A DNA stretch of 64,000 nucleotides from CAVTSA01 sp963790575 (GCA_963790575.1 CAWBPD010000001.1:248001-312000), one strand, 5' to 3'. Numbered from the stretch's first letter, positions 1 through 9,779 are shown. Notes: generated by a model not told the origin, from the letters alone. Translations and numbers: made by a program.

Positions 1-1
1 G

Positions 2-328
2 GACACGTTCGACCTGGTCCGGGCGCTGAGCATGGTGCCGGCGAGGCCGGTGGTGGAGGCAGGTCGCGGACGGCTGTACCTCCAGACGTCCGATGGAGGG
101 GCGGCGGTCGCCGCCGTGGACGCGGTTCCCGGCGACCTTCCCATCGTGGGATTCCTCAGCGAGCGGATCATCGAGGCCGCGCACGCGGTGGGGCTGGCGC
201 TGGTGCCGGAGACCGCTCGGCGGGGCTTCGGGAGGGCCGCGCTTTCGGTGCTCGACCGGGCGCTTCCGCTGCCCTATGGTACGGTCAAGCTTTCGTACAT
301 CACATCGGTGGGATCGGTTCGGGACTGA
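2..328 (+). CDS. tsaB: TsaB, tRNA t6A biosynthesis partner protein (3' end only)
   Basis: This is the 3' end of a gene that begins upstream of the window; the frame is open from base 2. TsaB is the non-catalytic, ASKHA-fold partner of TsaD in making N6-threonylcarbamoyladenosine at position 37 of tRNAs that read ANN codons. The visible part has a GRGRLYLQ stretch of the kind found in TsaB, followed by a poorly conserved tail. The main argument is position: its TGA overlaps the ATG of rimI (ATGA), and rimI runs into tsaD. This is the tsaB-rimI-tsaD order common in high-GC bacteria. On sequence alone the fragment would be hard to name. Confidence 0.72.
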   Translation, partial: DTFDLVRALSMVPARPVVEAGRGRLYLQTSDGGAAVAAVDAVPGDLPIVGFLSERIIEAAHAVGLALVPETARRGFGRAALSVLDRALPLPYGTVKLSYITSVGSVRD

Positions 329-921
329 TGGTGCAGGTCAGGCAGCGACTGGCGATCGAACCCATGCGGGAGGGCGACGTGCCGGTCGTCCAGGAGATCG
401 AGCGGTTCGTGTTCTCCTCCCCTTGGCCCCGCAACGCCTACTACCGCGAGCTCAGCTCCCGCAACAATTCGTACTACGTGGTGCTCCGTCGCTACCACGA
501 GGCGGGAGATCACGAAACGGTGGGGTACGCGGGCATGTGGCGCATGCACGAAGAGGCGCACGTGACCACCATCGGGGTGCGCCACGACCTGCACCACCAT
601 GGCTACGGCCGCGTGCTGTTCGCGGGTCTCCTCCAGGCCGCCTACGAGATGGGCGCGAGATGGGTCACCCTGGAGGTGAGGGCGAGCAACGACAACGCGC
701 AGAAGATGTACGAGGGGTTCGGTTTCAAGGTCATCGGGCGCCGCAAGGGCTACTACACCGACAACGGCGAGGACGCGCTGGTGATGTGGTCGGACTCGAT
801 CTACTCGCCGCGCTTCAGGGCTGCCTTCGAGGAGAACCTGGCCAGGGTCGACTACGACGTCCGCGGGTTGCGACGGGAGCCGCCGCCGGTTCCTCAACCT
901 CCACAGGACCCGACAGGCTGA
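328..921 (+). CDS. rimI: RimI-type GNAT N-acetyltransferase
   Basis: A 197-residue GNAT acetyltransferase. RimI acetylates the N-terminal alanine of ribosomal protein S18 in E. coli; homologues in this context may have broader N-terminal substrates. The acetyl-CoA pyrophosphate loop is seen as HHGYGRVL near residues 90-97, followed by the LEVRASNDNAQKMYEGFGF block that closes the GNAT fold. It overlaps tsaB by ATGA, and its stop overlaps the likely start of tsaD. The protein is longer than E. coli RimI (about 150 residues), with a charged, proline-rich C-terminal extension of some 40 residues of unknown role. Assignment to RimI rather than another GNAT rests on the neighbours. Confidence 0.85.
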   Translation: MVQVRQRLAIEPMREGDVPVVQEIERFVFSSPWPRNAYYRELSSRNNSYYVVLRRYHEAGDHETVGYAGMWRMHEEAHVTTIGVRHDLHHHGYGRVLFAGLLQAAYEMGARWVTLEVRASNDNAQKMYEGFGFKVIGRRKGYYTDNGEDALVMWSDSIYSPRFRAAFEENLARVDYDVRGLRREPPPVPQPPQDPTG

Positions 922-1904
922 GCCACAGCTTCACGCTGGCCATCGAGTCCAGCTGCGACGAGAGCTCGGTTGCCATCCTCGAGGGGGATCGGGACATCCG
1001 GTCGAACGTGATCCACTCGCAGACTCGCCTGCACGCGCCGCACGGCGGGGTGCTGCCGGAGCTCGCCGCGCGTGACCACCTGGAGCGACTACCAGGGTTG
1101 GTCGAGACGGCGTTGGAAGAGGCCGGTGTGACTCCCGGGGAGATCGGGCTGGTCGCGGCCACACGCGGTCCTGGGCTGGCCGGCTGCCTGCTCTGCGGGG
1201 TGGGGCTGGGGGAGGGGTTGGCGGCCGCCTGGGACGTGGAGTTCCGGGGCGTCAACCATCTTTGGGGTCACGTGTATGCGGCGTTCCTCACCCAGCCCGG
1301 CCTGGAGCCGCCGCTGCTTGCCCTGGTCGTGAGCGGCGCGCACACGGACCTGGTCCTGATGCGGGGACATGGAGACTTCGTCGCTCTCGGCCGCACCCGC
1401 GACGACGCCGCCGGTGAGGCTTTCGACAAGGCGGCCCGGATGCTGGGCCTCGGCTATCCCGGCGGTCCCGCGCTGGAGCGCGCGGCGGGAGCGGGGGATC
1501 CCGGGCGCCACCCCCTGCCGCGGCCGCGGCTGCCGGGACTCGAGTTCTCATTCTCAGGGCTCAAGACCGCACTTCGGTACCGGCTCCGCGATCTTGGCGC
1601 GGCGACCACCGACCAGGTCCGCGCCGATCTCGCGGCCGCCTTCCAGGGTGCGGTGGTGGGTGTCCTGGCAGAGAAGCTGGATCTGGCTCTCCGCACCCAC
1701 CGGGTCGCAGAGGTGGTGGTGTGCGGGGGCGTGGCGGCGAACGGCCGCCTGCGCGAAGCCACCGCACGCGTGGCCGCCTCCAGGGAAGCGAGGATCACTC
1801 TGCCGCCGCTCGTCCTCTGCACCGACAACGCCGCCATGATCGGCGCCGCGGCACAGCACACGCCCACCGGGCGGCGCGCGGTCGATCCGAGCCTCGAGTG
1901 GTGA
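918..1904 (+). CDS. tsaD: TsaD, tRNA N6-threonylcarbamoyladenosine transferase
   Basis: TsaD transfers the threonylcarbamoyl group from threonylcarbamoyl-AMP to A37 of tRNA, working with TsaB. The N-terminal ESSCDES block, the metal-binding HLWGH motif at about residues 114-118, SGAHTDLVL and the FSFSGLKTALR segment identify it firmly. Length is about 328 residues, normal for the family. No ATG, GTG or TTG lies near the conserved N-terminus. The only start that places ESSCDES at the usual distance is CTG at 918, overlapping the rimI stop as CTGA, with AGGA about nine bases upstream. The alternative, GTG at 786, would add 44 unconserved residues inside rimI. The start is therefore uncertain, the identity is not. 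Confidence 0.92.
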   Translation: MSHSFTLAIESSCDESSVAILEGDRDIRSNVIHSQTRLHAPHGGVLPELAARDHLERLPGLVETALEEAGVTPGEIGLVAATRGPGLAGCLLCGVGLGEGLAAAWDVEFRGVNHLWGHVYAAFLTQPGLEPPLLALVVSGAHTDLVLMRGHGDFVALGRTRDDAAGEAFDKAARMLGLGYPGGPALERAAGAGDPGRHPLPRPRLPGLEFSFSGLKTALRYRLRDLGAATTDQVRADLAAAFQGAVVGVLAEKLDLALRTHRVAEVVVCGGVAANGRLREATARVAASREARITLPPLVLCTDNAAMIGAAAQHTPTGRRAVDPSLEW

Positions 1905-1930
1905 TTCACTCCACGAAACTCCGCAGGCCC

Positions 1931-2030
1931 CCCACCCCACGAAGCCTCGCGAGCTCGGCTTCGCGGGGACCCCGGGTCCGTTACGCCCACCCCACGAGGC
2001 TCCGCAAGCTCCGCCTCGCGGAGGCCCCGG
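1931..2030 (+). repeat. Two 45-base imperfect hairpin repeats
   Basis: Two copies of a 45-base unit, 1931-1975 and 1986-2030, align without gaps and with about nine differences. Both begin CCCACCCCACGA and both fold: CGAAGCC pairs with GGCTTCG in the first and CGAGGC with GCCTCG in the second. Differences in one arm are largely matched in the other, so the stems look maintained. They fill the gap between tsaD and the next gene and may act as terminator or mRNA-stabilising hairpins. Confidence 0.6.
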
Positions 2031-2046
2031 TCAAGAGGACCCCGGG

Positions 2047-2316
2047 ATGAGCCGCCGCTCTCCGGAGCAACGCCACCTGGGTTGGGCGCTCGTCTTCGAC
2101 GGCATGGTCTTCGAGGCCGACGTGCTCCAGGCCGTCCTGGAGACGCGCGGACTGGTGGTGCAGCGCCGCGGGGGAGACGAGGGTTTTTCGCTGCCCGGCA
2201 TCTCGCGGACGCGACTCTTCGTGCCCGAGGAGGACGAAGCGGCGGCGCGCGCCGTGCTCGCCGAGACGGCGGTGACGGAGGACTTAGAGGACGCGGGCCA
2301 GGGCGAGGGAGGCTGA
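2047..2316 (+). CDS. Small DUF2007-like protein
   Basis: An 89-residue soluble protein with no membrane segment. The pattern is that of DUF2007 / putative signal-transducing proteins: a segment about gaining access to a short hydrophobic helix (MVFEADVLQAVLETRGL), a middle glycine-rich turn, then LFVPEEDEAAARAVLAE, where an extended strand is followed by an acidic helix. A GAGGA ribosome-binding site lies eight bases before the ATG. Function is unknown in the family. It sits alone between the hairpin repeats and the groESL control region and is probably transcribed with tsaD or separately. Confidence 0.6.
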   Translation: MSRRSPEQRHLGWALVFDGMVFEADVLQAVLETRGLVVQRRGGDEGFSLPGISRTRLFVPEEDEAAARAVLAETAVTEDLEDAGQGEGG

Positions 2317-2404
2317 TCTGCGTGCCTCCAGGATGGTGAGACAGGGGCAGACCGGCCACCACCGGCCGGCGAACCGTGCACGCGAACACGTCCACGCGCT
2401 ACAC

Positions 2405-2431
2405 TTAGCACTCGGCGGGCCTGAGTGCTAA
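2405..2431 (+). promoter_or_regulatory. CIRCE operator of groESL (HrcA binding site)
   Basis: A perfect CIRCE element, TTAGCACTC-N9-GAGTGCTAA, lies 50 bases before groES. HrcA repressor binds CIRCE and is released on heat shock, when GroEL is titrated by unfolded protein. A weak -10-like TACACT at 2400-2405 abuts the operator, so HrcA would block initiation. HrcA itself is not encoded in the window. Confidence 0.95.
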
Positions 2432-2480
2432 AGGGTCCGACCAGGTCGGTATCACCACTCTAAAGGACCGGAGGTCGAAC

Positions 2481-2777
2481 ATGGCAATTCGTCCACTCGG
2501 GGATCGGGTCGTCCTGAAACCCGTCGAGCGAGAGGAGCGGACCAAGAGCGGCATCGTGCTTCCCGACACCGCGAAGGAGAAGCCGCAGGAGGGGATCGTC
2601 GAGGAGGTCGGCTCGGGGCGGCTGCTCGACAACGGCACCACCGTGCCGCTCGAGCTCAAGAAGGGAGACCGGGTGCTGTACGCGAAGTACGCCGGCAACG
2701 AGTTCAAGATCGACGAGGTCGAGTATCTGATCGTTTCCGAGAAGGACGTCCTCGCGGTCCTCGACGGCAAGAAGTAG
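2481..2777 (+). CDS. groES: GroES, co-chaperonin 10
   Basis: A 98-residue co-chaperonin that caps GroEL. The N-terminal IRPLGDRVVLKPVE, the mobile-loop region EERTKSGIVLPDTAKEKPQE, and GDRVLYAKYAGNEFKIDEVEYLIV cover the whole family length. GGAGG precedes the ATG by seven bases. It is the first gene of the operon, downstream of the CIRCE operator, and is followed by groEL after 28 bases. Confidence 0.98.
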   Translation: MAIRPLGDRVVLKPVEREERTKSGIVLPDTAKEKPQEGIVEEVGSGRLLDNGTTVPLELKKGDRVLYAKYAGNEFKIDEVEYLIVSEKDVLAVLDGKK

Positions 2778-2805
2778 CTCAGCAAAAGGAGGTTTCGAGA
2801 ACCCG

Positions 2806-4425
<1,620 letters not shown>

Positions 4426-4451
4426 TTCGCGACCGGCGTCGCGATGCATCG

Positions 4452-4483
4452 CGAGACCCCCGGGCTGCGGCCCGGGGGTCTCG
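4452..4483 (+). terminator. Perfect 14-bp stem-loop after groEL
   Basis: CGAGACCCCCGGGC pairs perfectly with GCCCGGGGGTCTCG around a TGCG tetraloop, 27 bases after the groEL stop. There is no clean U-tract, only TGGGTTCTT, as is usual in high-GC genomes. It probably ends the groESL transcript. Confidence 0.8.
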
Positions 4484-4503
4484 TGGGTTCTTGGGGGACT
4501 TGG

Positions 4504-4733
4504 ACGACTTCGCGCTGGCGCGCGAGTACTGGGCGCGCGACGGTGAAGCACCGGGTGGTGCGGCTGTGTGGCTTCCATTGTTTCTCTTGGGTGGCTGCCG
4601 CGCCCGTGGGGCTCATCGTTTCTGGTGTCTCCGAGCGACTTCCCGCTTGCGCGCGAGCGCTGCGCGCACGACGGTGGAGCACGGGGTGGTGCCGGTTGTG
4701 TGGTTTCGATTTGTTTTTCTTGGGTGGCTGCCG
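4504..4733 (+). repeat. Pair of ~98-base direct repeats with no coding signal
   Basis: Positions 4504-4601 and 4634-4733 are diverged direct copies, both ending in TTCTTGGGTGGCTGCCGC or a close match. They lie in the gap between the groEL terminator and the kinase gene, where I see no credible gene. A short perfect hairpin, CGGCGGCA-CT-TGCCGCCG, follows at 4748-4765. The role is unknown. Confidence 0.6.
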
Positions 4734-4816
4734 CCCCCAAACCCCCGCGGCGGCACTTGCCGCCGTGCCCTGCCGGGCCAGCAGTGGGGGCGCGTTGGTG
4801 AGGGGAGAGCCCCGAA

Positions 4817-4920
4817 TGCCGGCGATCAGGGGTTTGCGCGCGCCGTGGGAGCCCTAGTGCCGGCAATCGGGGGTCTGCGCACGGTTTGGGAGCCCGACTG
4901 CCGGCGATCAGTGGGCGGCT
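4817..4920 (+). repeat. 41-base tandem repeat, 2.5 copies (TGCCGGC family)
   Basis: Units start at 4817, 4858 and 4899, each opening TGCCGGCRATC and closing GGGAGCCC. The same core occurs in reverse orientation at 19350-19430 and in related forms at 21277, 25385 and 62655. The array lies just before the kinase gene at 4948. Confidence 0.75.
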
Positions 4921-4947
4921 GGGGCGGGGCGTTTATGCTCCGGGGGC

Positions 4948-5862
4948 ATGGAGGGGGAGGTCGTGGTGCCGGAGCCGGCGCGGGCGATGCTGCTGGCCAG
5001 CGAGGGGGAGGAGGGGAGGGCGTGGCTGGAGGCGCTGCCCCGGCTGGTGGGCGTGGTCAGCGCGCGGTGGGGGGTGAGGCTCGGGCCGCCGTTCCCCGGG
5101 GGCAACGTGGCCTATGTCGCGCCCGGCGAGCTGCGCGATGGCAGGGCGGTGGTCGTGAAGGTCCAGCTTGTGACCGAGGAGACGCGCTACGAAGGAGCCG
5201 CTCTTCGACACTGGGGCCCGGAAGTGGCGGTGGAGGTCCTCGACGAAGCTCCCGAGTTGGGGGCGCTGCTCCTGGAGCGTTTGGAACCGGGCGAGCCGCT
5301 GGGCATGCGGCCGCTGGAGGAGCAGCTGGCGGTGATCACCGACGTGCTGCCCCGACTGTGGAGGCGTCCGGGCCCTACCCACCAGGGGTTGACGAAGGTG
5401 GCGCACTCCCTCGAGCGCTGGCTATCCACACTGCAGCGGGAGGCGGCCAGTCGCGAGTTGGACTCTGCTGCCCGACACGTCAGAGAGGCCGCCGACGTTC
5501 TGCGCGAGCCGGACCTGCGTCCGGTGGGCCATCCGGTGGTCGTCAACCGCGACTTCCACTCCGGCAACGTGCTCTCGGCTCAGCGCGTTCCCTGGCTGGT
5601 CATCGATCCCAAGCCGCTGGTCGGCGAGCCCGCCTTCGACTGCGGACACCTGGTGCGCGAACTGCTGCGAACGTGTGGTCTGGAGCACGCCGCGCGCATA
5701 GTTCCACGACTGAGCGAGGGGCTCGAGCTTGACTCGGCCCGAGTGCGCGCCTGGGGCGTGCTGCGTGCCGCCATCAATGCGGCCTGGGCGCGCGAGACCG
5801 GCATGGGGGATCCGAACTGGGAGCTCCGCTGCGTCCGCGAGCTGCTCGCGCTGCCGGTCTAG
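4948..5862 (+). CDS. APH(6)/hydroxyurea-type phosphotransferase
   Basis: A 304-residue protein of the aminoglycoside O-phosphotransferase fold, closest in pattern to the APH(6)/streptomycin and hydroxyurea kinase family. The N-lobe strand VVVKVQLVTEE carries the ATP-binding lysine. The catalytic loop reads VNRDFHSGNVL, keeping the catalytic Asp and the Asn but with Asn where most members have His-Gly. The metal-binding segment is VIDPKPLVGEPAFD, typical of this family. It stands alone after a repeat array and may be a chromosomal sugar or small-molecule kinase rather than a resistance gene. The substrate cannot be told from sequence. Confidence 0.8.
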   Translation: MEGEVVVPEPARAMLLASEGEEGRAWLEALPRLVGVVSARWGVRLGPPFPGGNVAYVAPGELRDGRAVVVKVQLVTEETRYEGAALRHWGPEVAVEVLDEAPELGALLLERLEPGEPLGMRPLEEQLAVITDVLPRLWRRPGPTHQGLTKVAHSLERWLSTLQREAASRELDSAARHVREAADVLREPDLRPVGHPVVVNRDFHSGNVLSAQRVPWLVIDPKPLVGEPAFDCGHLVRELLRTCGLEHAARIVPRLSEGLELDSARVRAWGVLRAAINAAWARETGMGDPNWELRCVRELLALPV

Positions 5863-5973
5863 CGCGTCCCGGCACTCGACCGGGGCTGCCGCCGGGCGTT
5901 GCCGCGGTTGCCGATCGAGGCGCAAAATCGAAGCAGGGCCGGCCGGAGGCGGCCGGGCAATGGAGGAGCACCG

Positions 5974-6174
5974 ATGGAAGGCAGCGTCGGCGATCGGTTG
6001 ATCCTGGAGTCCGAGCGCGTGGGTCAGCCGGAACGAGAAGGGGAGATCCTGGAGGTCCGTCCGGTGGGTGACATCGTTCGCTACCGCGTGCGCTGGACCG
6101 ATGGTCATGAGAGCACGATCACGCCCACCGCCGGCTGCGTCCGGTTCGTCGAGGGAGGTAAGAAGGCCGGCTGA
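5974..6174 (+). CDS. DUF1918 protein
   Basis: A 66-residue soluble protein of the DUF1918 family, common in Actinobacteria. The N-terminal GSVGDRLILESERVG, then REGEILEV and YRVRWTDGHESTITPTAG, cover the expected small barrel. The ATG at 5974 is preceded by GGAGGAG six bases upstream; an upstream in-frame extension is not conserved. Function is unknown. It ends 40 bases before the stop of the convergent membrane-protein gene. Confidence 0.88.
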   Translation: MEGSVGDRLILESERVGQPEREGEILEVRPVGDIVRYRVRWTDGHESTITPTAGCVRFVEGGKKAG

Positions 6175-6213
6175 GGCGGGTTCCGAGGGTCCCGGCGGCT
6201 GGGACAGACAGGC

Positions 6214-6726
6214 CTACGAGGGGCGCGCCGCGGGCGGCTGGGTCGGCCCCTGCCGGCGGGCGTTCCGGCGGGCCCTGACCTCCATGATGGGACGCAGAAC
6301 CATTCGCTCGCCGAAGGTGAGCGCGAAGGGCATGATCAGGGCGACCAGCGAGCCCAGCACGGCGGCCGCGCTGGGCAACTGCCGTACGTTGGCCATGCCC
6401 TGGTAGGTGAGAAACGTCCCCAAGAGCACGCTCACCAGGACGCCGATCACGGCCAGCACGATGATCCACCGGCGGTACTCCCGATAGATCAGAGGCAGGT
6501 TGGCGTGGGCGAAGCGCAGAGCCTGCCGGGCTACCAGCGAGTTGAGGACGACGCCCGAGACGGCAGTCAGCACGGCGATGAGGAGCCGGAACGTGGACAC
6601 GTGCTGCATCAAGAAGACAGCCCCGTTCACAGCCAGTACGCCCAGGGGAGCGATCAGGCCCACCACCAGGACCGCGATGTTGCCCAGCCGCCGCCATCGC
6701 GTCTGTTCGGGAGGTTGCTCCTTCAC
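6214..6726 (-). CDS. Small four-helix membrane protein of unknown function
   Basis: A 170-residue protein with about four membrane segments: near residues 15-40, 45-65, 85-110 and 120-140. The N-terminus is short and polar, and the C-terminus is a basic, proline-rich cytoplasmic tail (RRNARRQGPTQPPAARPS). I do not recognise a family or a catalytic motif. It lies 80 bases downstream of the Fe-S carrier gene on the same strand and may share its transcript. Confidence 0.7.
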   Translation of the reverse strand: MKEQPPEQTRWRRLGNIAVLVVGLIAPLGVLAVNGAVFLMQHVSTFRLLIAVLTAVSGVVLNSLVARQALRFAHANLPLIYREYRRWIIVLAVIGVLVSVLLGTFLTYQGMANVRQLPSAAAVLGSLVALIMPFALTFGERMVLRPIMEVRARRNARRQGPTQPPAARPS

Positions 6727-6806
6727 CGTTCAGTCACCTGGCCAGAACTGAGGAGGGGCGGTCCCGCGGGACCGCCCCTCCTCGCGCCGCATGGCCGCAG
6801 CTTCGG

Positions 6807-7187
6807 TCAGTGGCCGCAGCCGCAGGCCTGGGCGGACCCCGCGTCGTCGCCGGTGTCGAACGAGTGGCCGCAGGAGCAGGAATGGACCGCGTTCGGGTTG
6901 TGGACTGTGAACCCGGCACCCATCAGTCCGTCCACGTAGTCGATCTCCGAGCCCCGCACGTGTGGGGCGCTGAAGTCGTCCACGATGATTTTGACGCCGC
7001 CCTGCTGGACGACCTCGTCCCCCTCGCGGATCTCGTCGTCGAACGCCATCCCGTACTGCAGGCCGGAGCAGCCACCGCCACTCACGAACAGCCGGAGGCC
7101 GAGCTCTGGGTTCCCTTCTTGCTCGAGAAGGGTCTGCAACTGGCCGAGCGCCTCGTCGGTGATGGTTACGACTGCTTGTTCGATCAT
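6807..7187 (-). CDS. erpA: A-type iron-sulfur cluster carrier (ErpA/HesB)
   Basis: A 126-residue A-type carrier that passes Fe-S clusters to apoproteins. The three cluster cysteines are seen as GGGCSGLQYG and, after about 65 residues, CSCGHSF. The start chosen is ATG at 7187 (MIEQAVVTITDEAL), which matches the family N-terminus; the open frame upstream is not conserved. The tail after CSCGHSF is longer than usual and ends QACGCGH, two further cysteines and a histidine that could bind metal. Whether it is ErpA, IscA or SufA cannot be settled; no suf or isc genes lie nearby. Confidence 0.88.
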   Translation of the reverse strand: MIEQAVVTITDEALGQLQTLLEQEGNPELGLRLFVSGGGCSGLQYGMAFDDEIREGDEVVQQGGVKIIVDDFSAPHVRGSEIDYVDGLMGAGFTVHNPNAVHSCSCGHSFDTGDDAGSAQACGCGH

Positions 7188-7272
7188 TGTGCTGGACGTC
7201 ACCTCTCGCGGATTGAGCGGATACAGACCGCCCGAACAACCGTGCTCACCTCGCATGCTACCACGGGCCTCG

Positions 7273-9603
7273 TCATCCACCTGGTTTGGTGGTGGGGGCG
7301 GGCGTAGCTTGAAGACCCGTCGGGGTGGGTGTTGGCGGGGGCGGCGGGGCTGGCGCTGGTGTGGGTGTCGAAGTGGGCTGCGTCACCGCGGGCGGCTGGG
7401 TTGGTTGCGGGGTGGGAGGCGGGGTCGGCGCCGGAGTTGTGTCGGGGGCCGGCGCGCTGCTCCGGACGCATCCGCTGGGGGAGACGCCCGGAAGCGTCAC
7501 GTCGGGCGCCACGCCCGGGCAGTTCCCGCCCGTGGTGACTCCTGAAGGCTGGTCGTACCAGCCGTCGTAGCTACCAGGCAGGCTGTTGATGAAGTCCTTG
7601 GTGATCGTCTGCCCGATGTCGGTCCCGTACGCCGTCGTGTATTGGGGCGCGGAGGGATTGGCGGTGGTGTTCAGCCCCATGGAGGCGATGACGATGTCCG
7701 AGTTGTAGGCCATCATCCAGCCGTTGGGGAACTGGGAGACCGCGCCGTTCGTGGAGGAGAGAGCCGGAGTGCCCGACTTGCCGGCCATGGTGCGATTCCA
7801 ACCCAGGCCCCAGGTCGCGTCGTAGTTCTTGAGGATCGAGCTGATCAGGTACGCCTCGGCCGGGGTCACGACCTGTGTCGACCCCTGACTCGGAGGGGTG
7901 TACGTCGCACCATCGGCGGTCTGCACCTTTACGATCGCGGAGAGGGGCACCTTGGTCCCCTGATTGGCGATCGTCTGGTAACCCTGCAGGTTCTCCAGCA
8001 TGGTGATCGAGTTGGTGCCGATCGCCGCGGCCGGGTTGGCTTGGAGGGGGCTGGCCTTGCCGTTCACCATCGTCTGGGTGACGCCCATCTGAGCCGCGAG
8101 GTTGATCACGTTCTGCATCCCCTCCAACTGGCCCACCTCGACGGCGGGGATGTTGCGGGATCGAACCAGCGCCTGCCGGATCGTGATGTCCCCCTCGTAT
8201 CGGTCGTCCCAGTCGTACAGGGCACCGCCGCCGGGGTAGCTGTAGGGCTTGTCCGCGATCTGCGAGGCGAGCGTGACCTTGTGGTCTTTGAGGGCGGCTT
8301 CGTACACGTAGAGCTTGAACGACGAGCCGGGCTGCTGGTAGGCCTGGCTGACCAGGTCGAACTGGCCCGAGATTGCGGCGTCGGTGTAGCTGTAGGAACC
8401 CGTATAGGCGAGGATCTGACCGGTCTTGGGATCGGCGGCCACCAGGGCCCCGTTGTTGACGTTGAAGCCGTGGAGCGCGGGGACGCCGCGCGCCACCGCT
8501 TGGTTGGCCAGGTTCTGAAGGTTGAGGTCGAGGGTGGTCGTGACCGAGAGGCCGCCCTGCTGCACGAAGTTGGCGCCGAACTCCTTCTCCAGCTGGCTGT
8601 AGACGTAGTTCATGAAGAGGGGTGCGGGCCCGGTGTTCTGGGCCACGGCCTGGTTCAGCTTGAGCTCCGCCTGCACGTTCTCCGCGGCGGCCTGCTGTTC
8701 CTGCGCAGGCGTGATGACGCCCGTGATCACCATCCCCTTGAGCACATAGAGTTGGCGCGCCCTTGCGCCCGGCCAGTTGATTGCCGGGTCGTACTCGGCG
8801 GGACCGTTGATGACCGCTGCCAGCAGTGCCGACTGCGCGATCGTGAGCTGATCCGGCTGCACGCCGAAGAAGATCTGTGAAGCGGCCCCGATGCCGTAGG
8901 CGTTGTGGCCGTAGAAGACGCGGTTCATGTACATCTCGAGGATCTGGTCCTTGGAGTACTTCTGCACCATGCCCTGGGCCAGGATGGCCTCCTGCAGCTT
9001 CCGGGTCGGAGTCCGGTTGGCCTTGTTCAGGACCGAGATCGTGACCAACTGCTGGGTGATGGTGCTGCCTCCCTCGAGGTAGCTGCGGTTGGTAAGGTCG
9101 TGCCAGGCGGCGCGGGCGATGGCGCCGTAATCGAAGGCGCCTTCATGATAGAAATTGCGGTCCTCCGCGGCGATCGTGGCCGCCGGCGGCAGCTTGCCCA
9201 TCTGCTGCAGCGACAGCGCCTGATAGTCGACCGCGCCGCCTTGGTCGATGGTCCCGACCAGTTGCCCGTTGCGGTCGAGCACCCGGATGGGGGAGGCGAA
9301 GGCGGGGGCGTCGCCGGGGTTGGGGATGTCCCGGAGGCTGAAGAGTGTGTACCCGAAGATGGCGGCGACCACGATGACGACCGCCAGCAGGGTGCCGCCA
9401 ACCGCGCGTCGCCAGAAGCGGGCACGGTTGCCGCGGACGGGGCCGGGCGCGCCAAGACGACCCGGGCGCTTCGGCGTCGGGTGGTTGCGATTACGGTAGC
9501 CTCCCGGGCCGCCGGGCGGCGTCGGGGTGCGGAACCTGGAGGCGCGCAGCGGTCGGGGGCGGGAGGGGGTGCCGGGGTCGCCGGCCGGCCCAACGCCGCT
9601 CAC
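7273..9603 (-). CDS. Class A penicillin-binding protein (transglycosylase/transpeptidase)
   Basis: A 776-residue bifunctional cell-wall synthase. Order: a basic, proline-rich cytoplasmic segment (1-65); one membrane anchor (about 67-89); a GT51 transglycosylase domain with AAEDRNFYHEG (catalytic Glu near 147) and GGSTITQQ (near 178); a transpeptidase domain with SSFK (nucleophile serine), SRN and KSGT; and a long Pro/Thr-rich C-terminal tail of about 70 residues outside the cell. GTG at 9603 has GAGGAG seven bases upstream. It polymerises and cross-links peptidoglycan. The extended N- and C-tails are typical of actinobacterial PonA-like proteins, but I do not assign a specific symbol. Confidence 0.93.
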   Translation of the reverse strand: MSGVGPAGDPGTPSRPRPLRASRFRTPTPPGGPGGYRNRNHPTPKRPGRLGAPGPVRGNRARFWRRAVGGTLLAVVIVVAAIFGYTLFSLRDIPNPGDAPAFASPIRVLDRNGQLVGTIDQGGAVDYQALSLQQMGKLPPAATIAAEDRNFYHEGAFDYGAIARAAWHDLTNRSYLEGGSTITQQLVTISVLNKANRTPTRKLQEAILAQGMVQKYSKDQILEMYMNRVFYGHNAYGIGAASQIFFGVQPDQLTIAQSALLAAVINGPAEYDPAINWPGARARQLYVLKGMVITGVITPAQEQQAAAENVQAELKLNQAVAQNTGPAPLFMNYVYSQLEKEFGANFVQQGGLSVTTTLDLNLQNLANQAVARGVPALHGFNVNNGALVAADPKTGQILAYTGSYSYTDAAISGQFDLVSQAYQQPGSSFKLYVYEAALKDHKVTLASQIADKPYSYPGGGALYDWDDRYEGDITIRQALVRSRNIPAVEVGQLEGMQNVINLAAQMGVTQTMVNGKASPLQANPAAAIGTNSITMLENLQGYQTIANQGTKVPLSAIVKVQTADGATYTPPSQGSTQVVTPAEAYLISSILKNYDATWGLGWNRTMAGKSGTPALSSTNGAVSQFPNGWMMAYNSDIVIASMGLNTTANPSAPQYTTAYGTDIGQTITKDFINSLPGSYDGWYDQPSGVTTGGNCPGVAPDVTLPGVSPSGCVRSSAPAPDTTPAPTPPPTPQPTQPPAVTQPTSTPTPAPAPPPPPTPTPTGLQATPAPTTKPGG

Positions 9604-9779
9604 GACGCGCTCCTCAGGTGGGATCGCGAGGTGTTCAGCAAGCGCATTTCTTATACGTGAGGGCGGTACGTGCCGCCCGGCGGCGAGTTACGCGCCCGAC
9701 GATTTGAACGGATGCGGAGCCGGCCAGGTTACGAGAGCGGCCGGGTCGCACGGGGACTGCTAAACTCATGGCCCGGCGC

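Noticed and set aside
4491..5732. 413-residue frame across the post-groEL repeats and the kinase gene
   Set aside because: It overlaps the APH-like gene in another frame and has low-complexity Gly/Ala/Arg composition typical of shadow frames in high-GC DNA.
4948..5862. Calling the kinase a streptomycin resistance gene
   Set aside because: The fold fits APH(6)-like enzymes, but the substrate cannot be told, the catalytic loop is atypical, and there is no resistance or mobile context.
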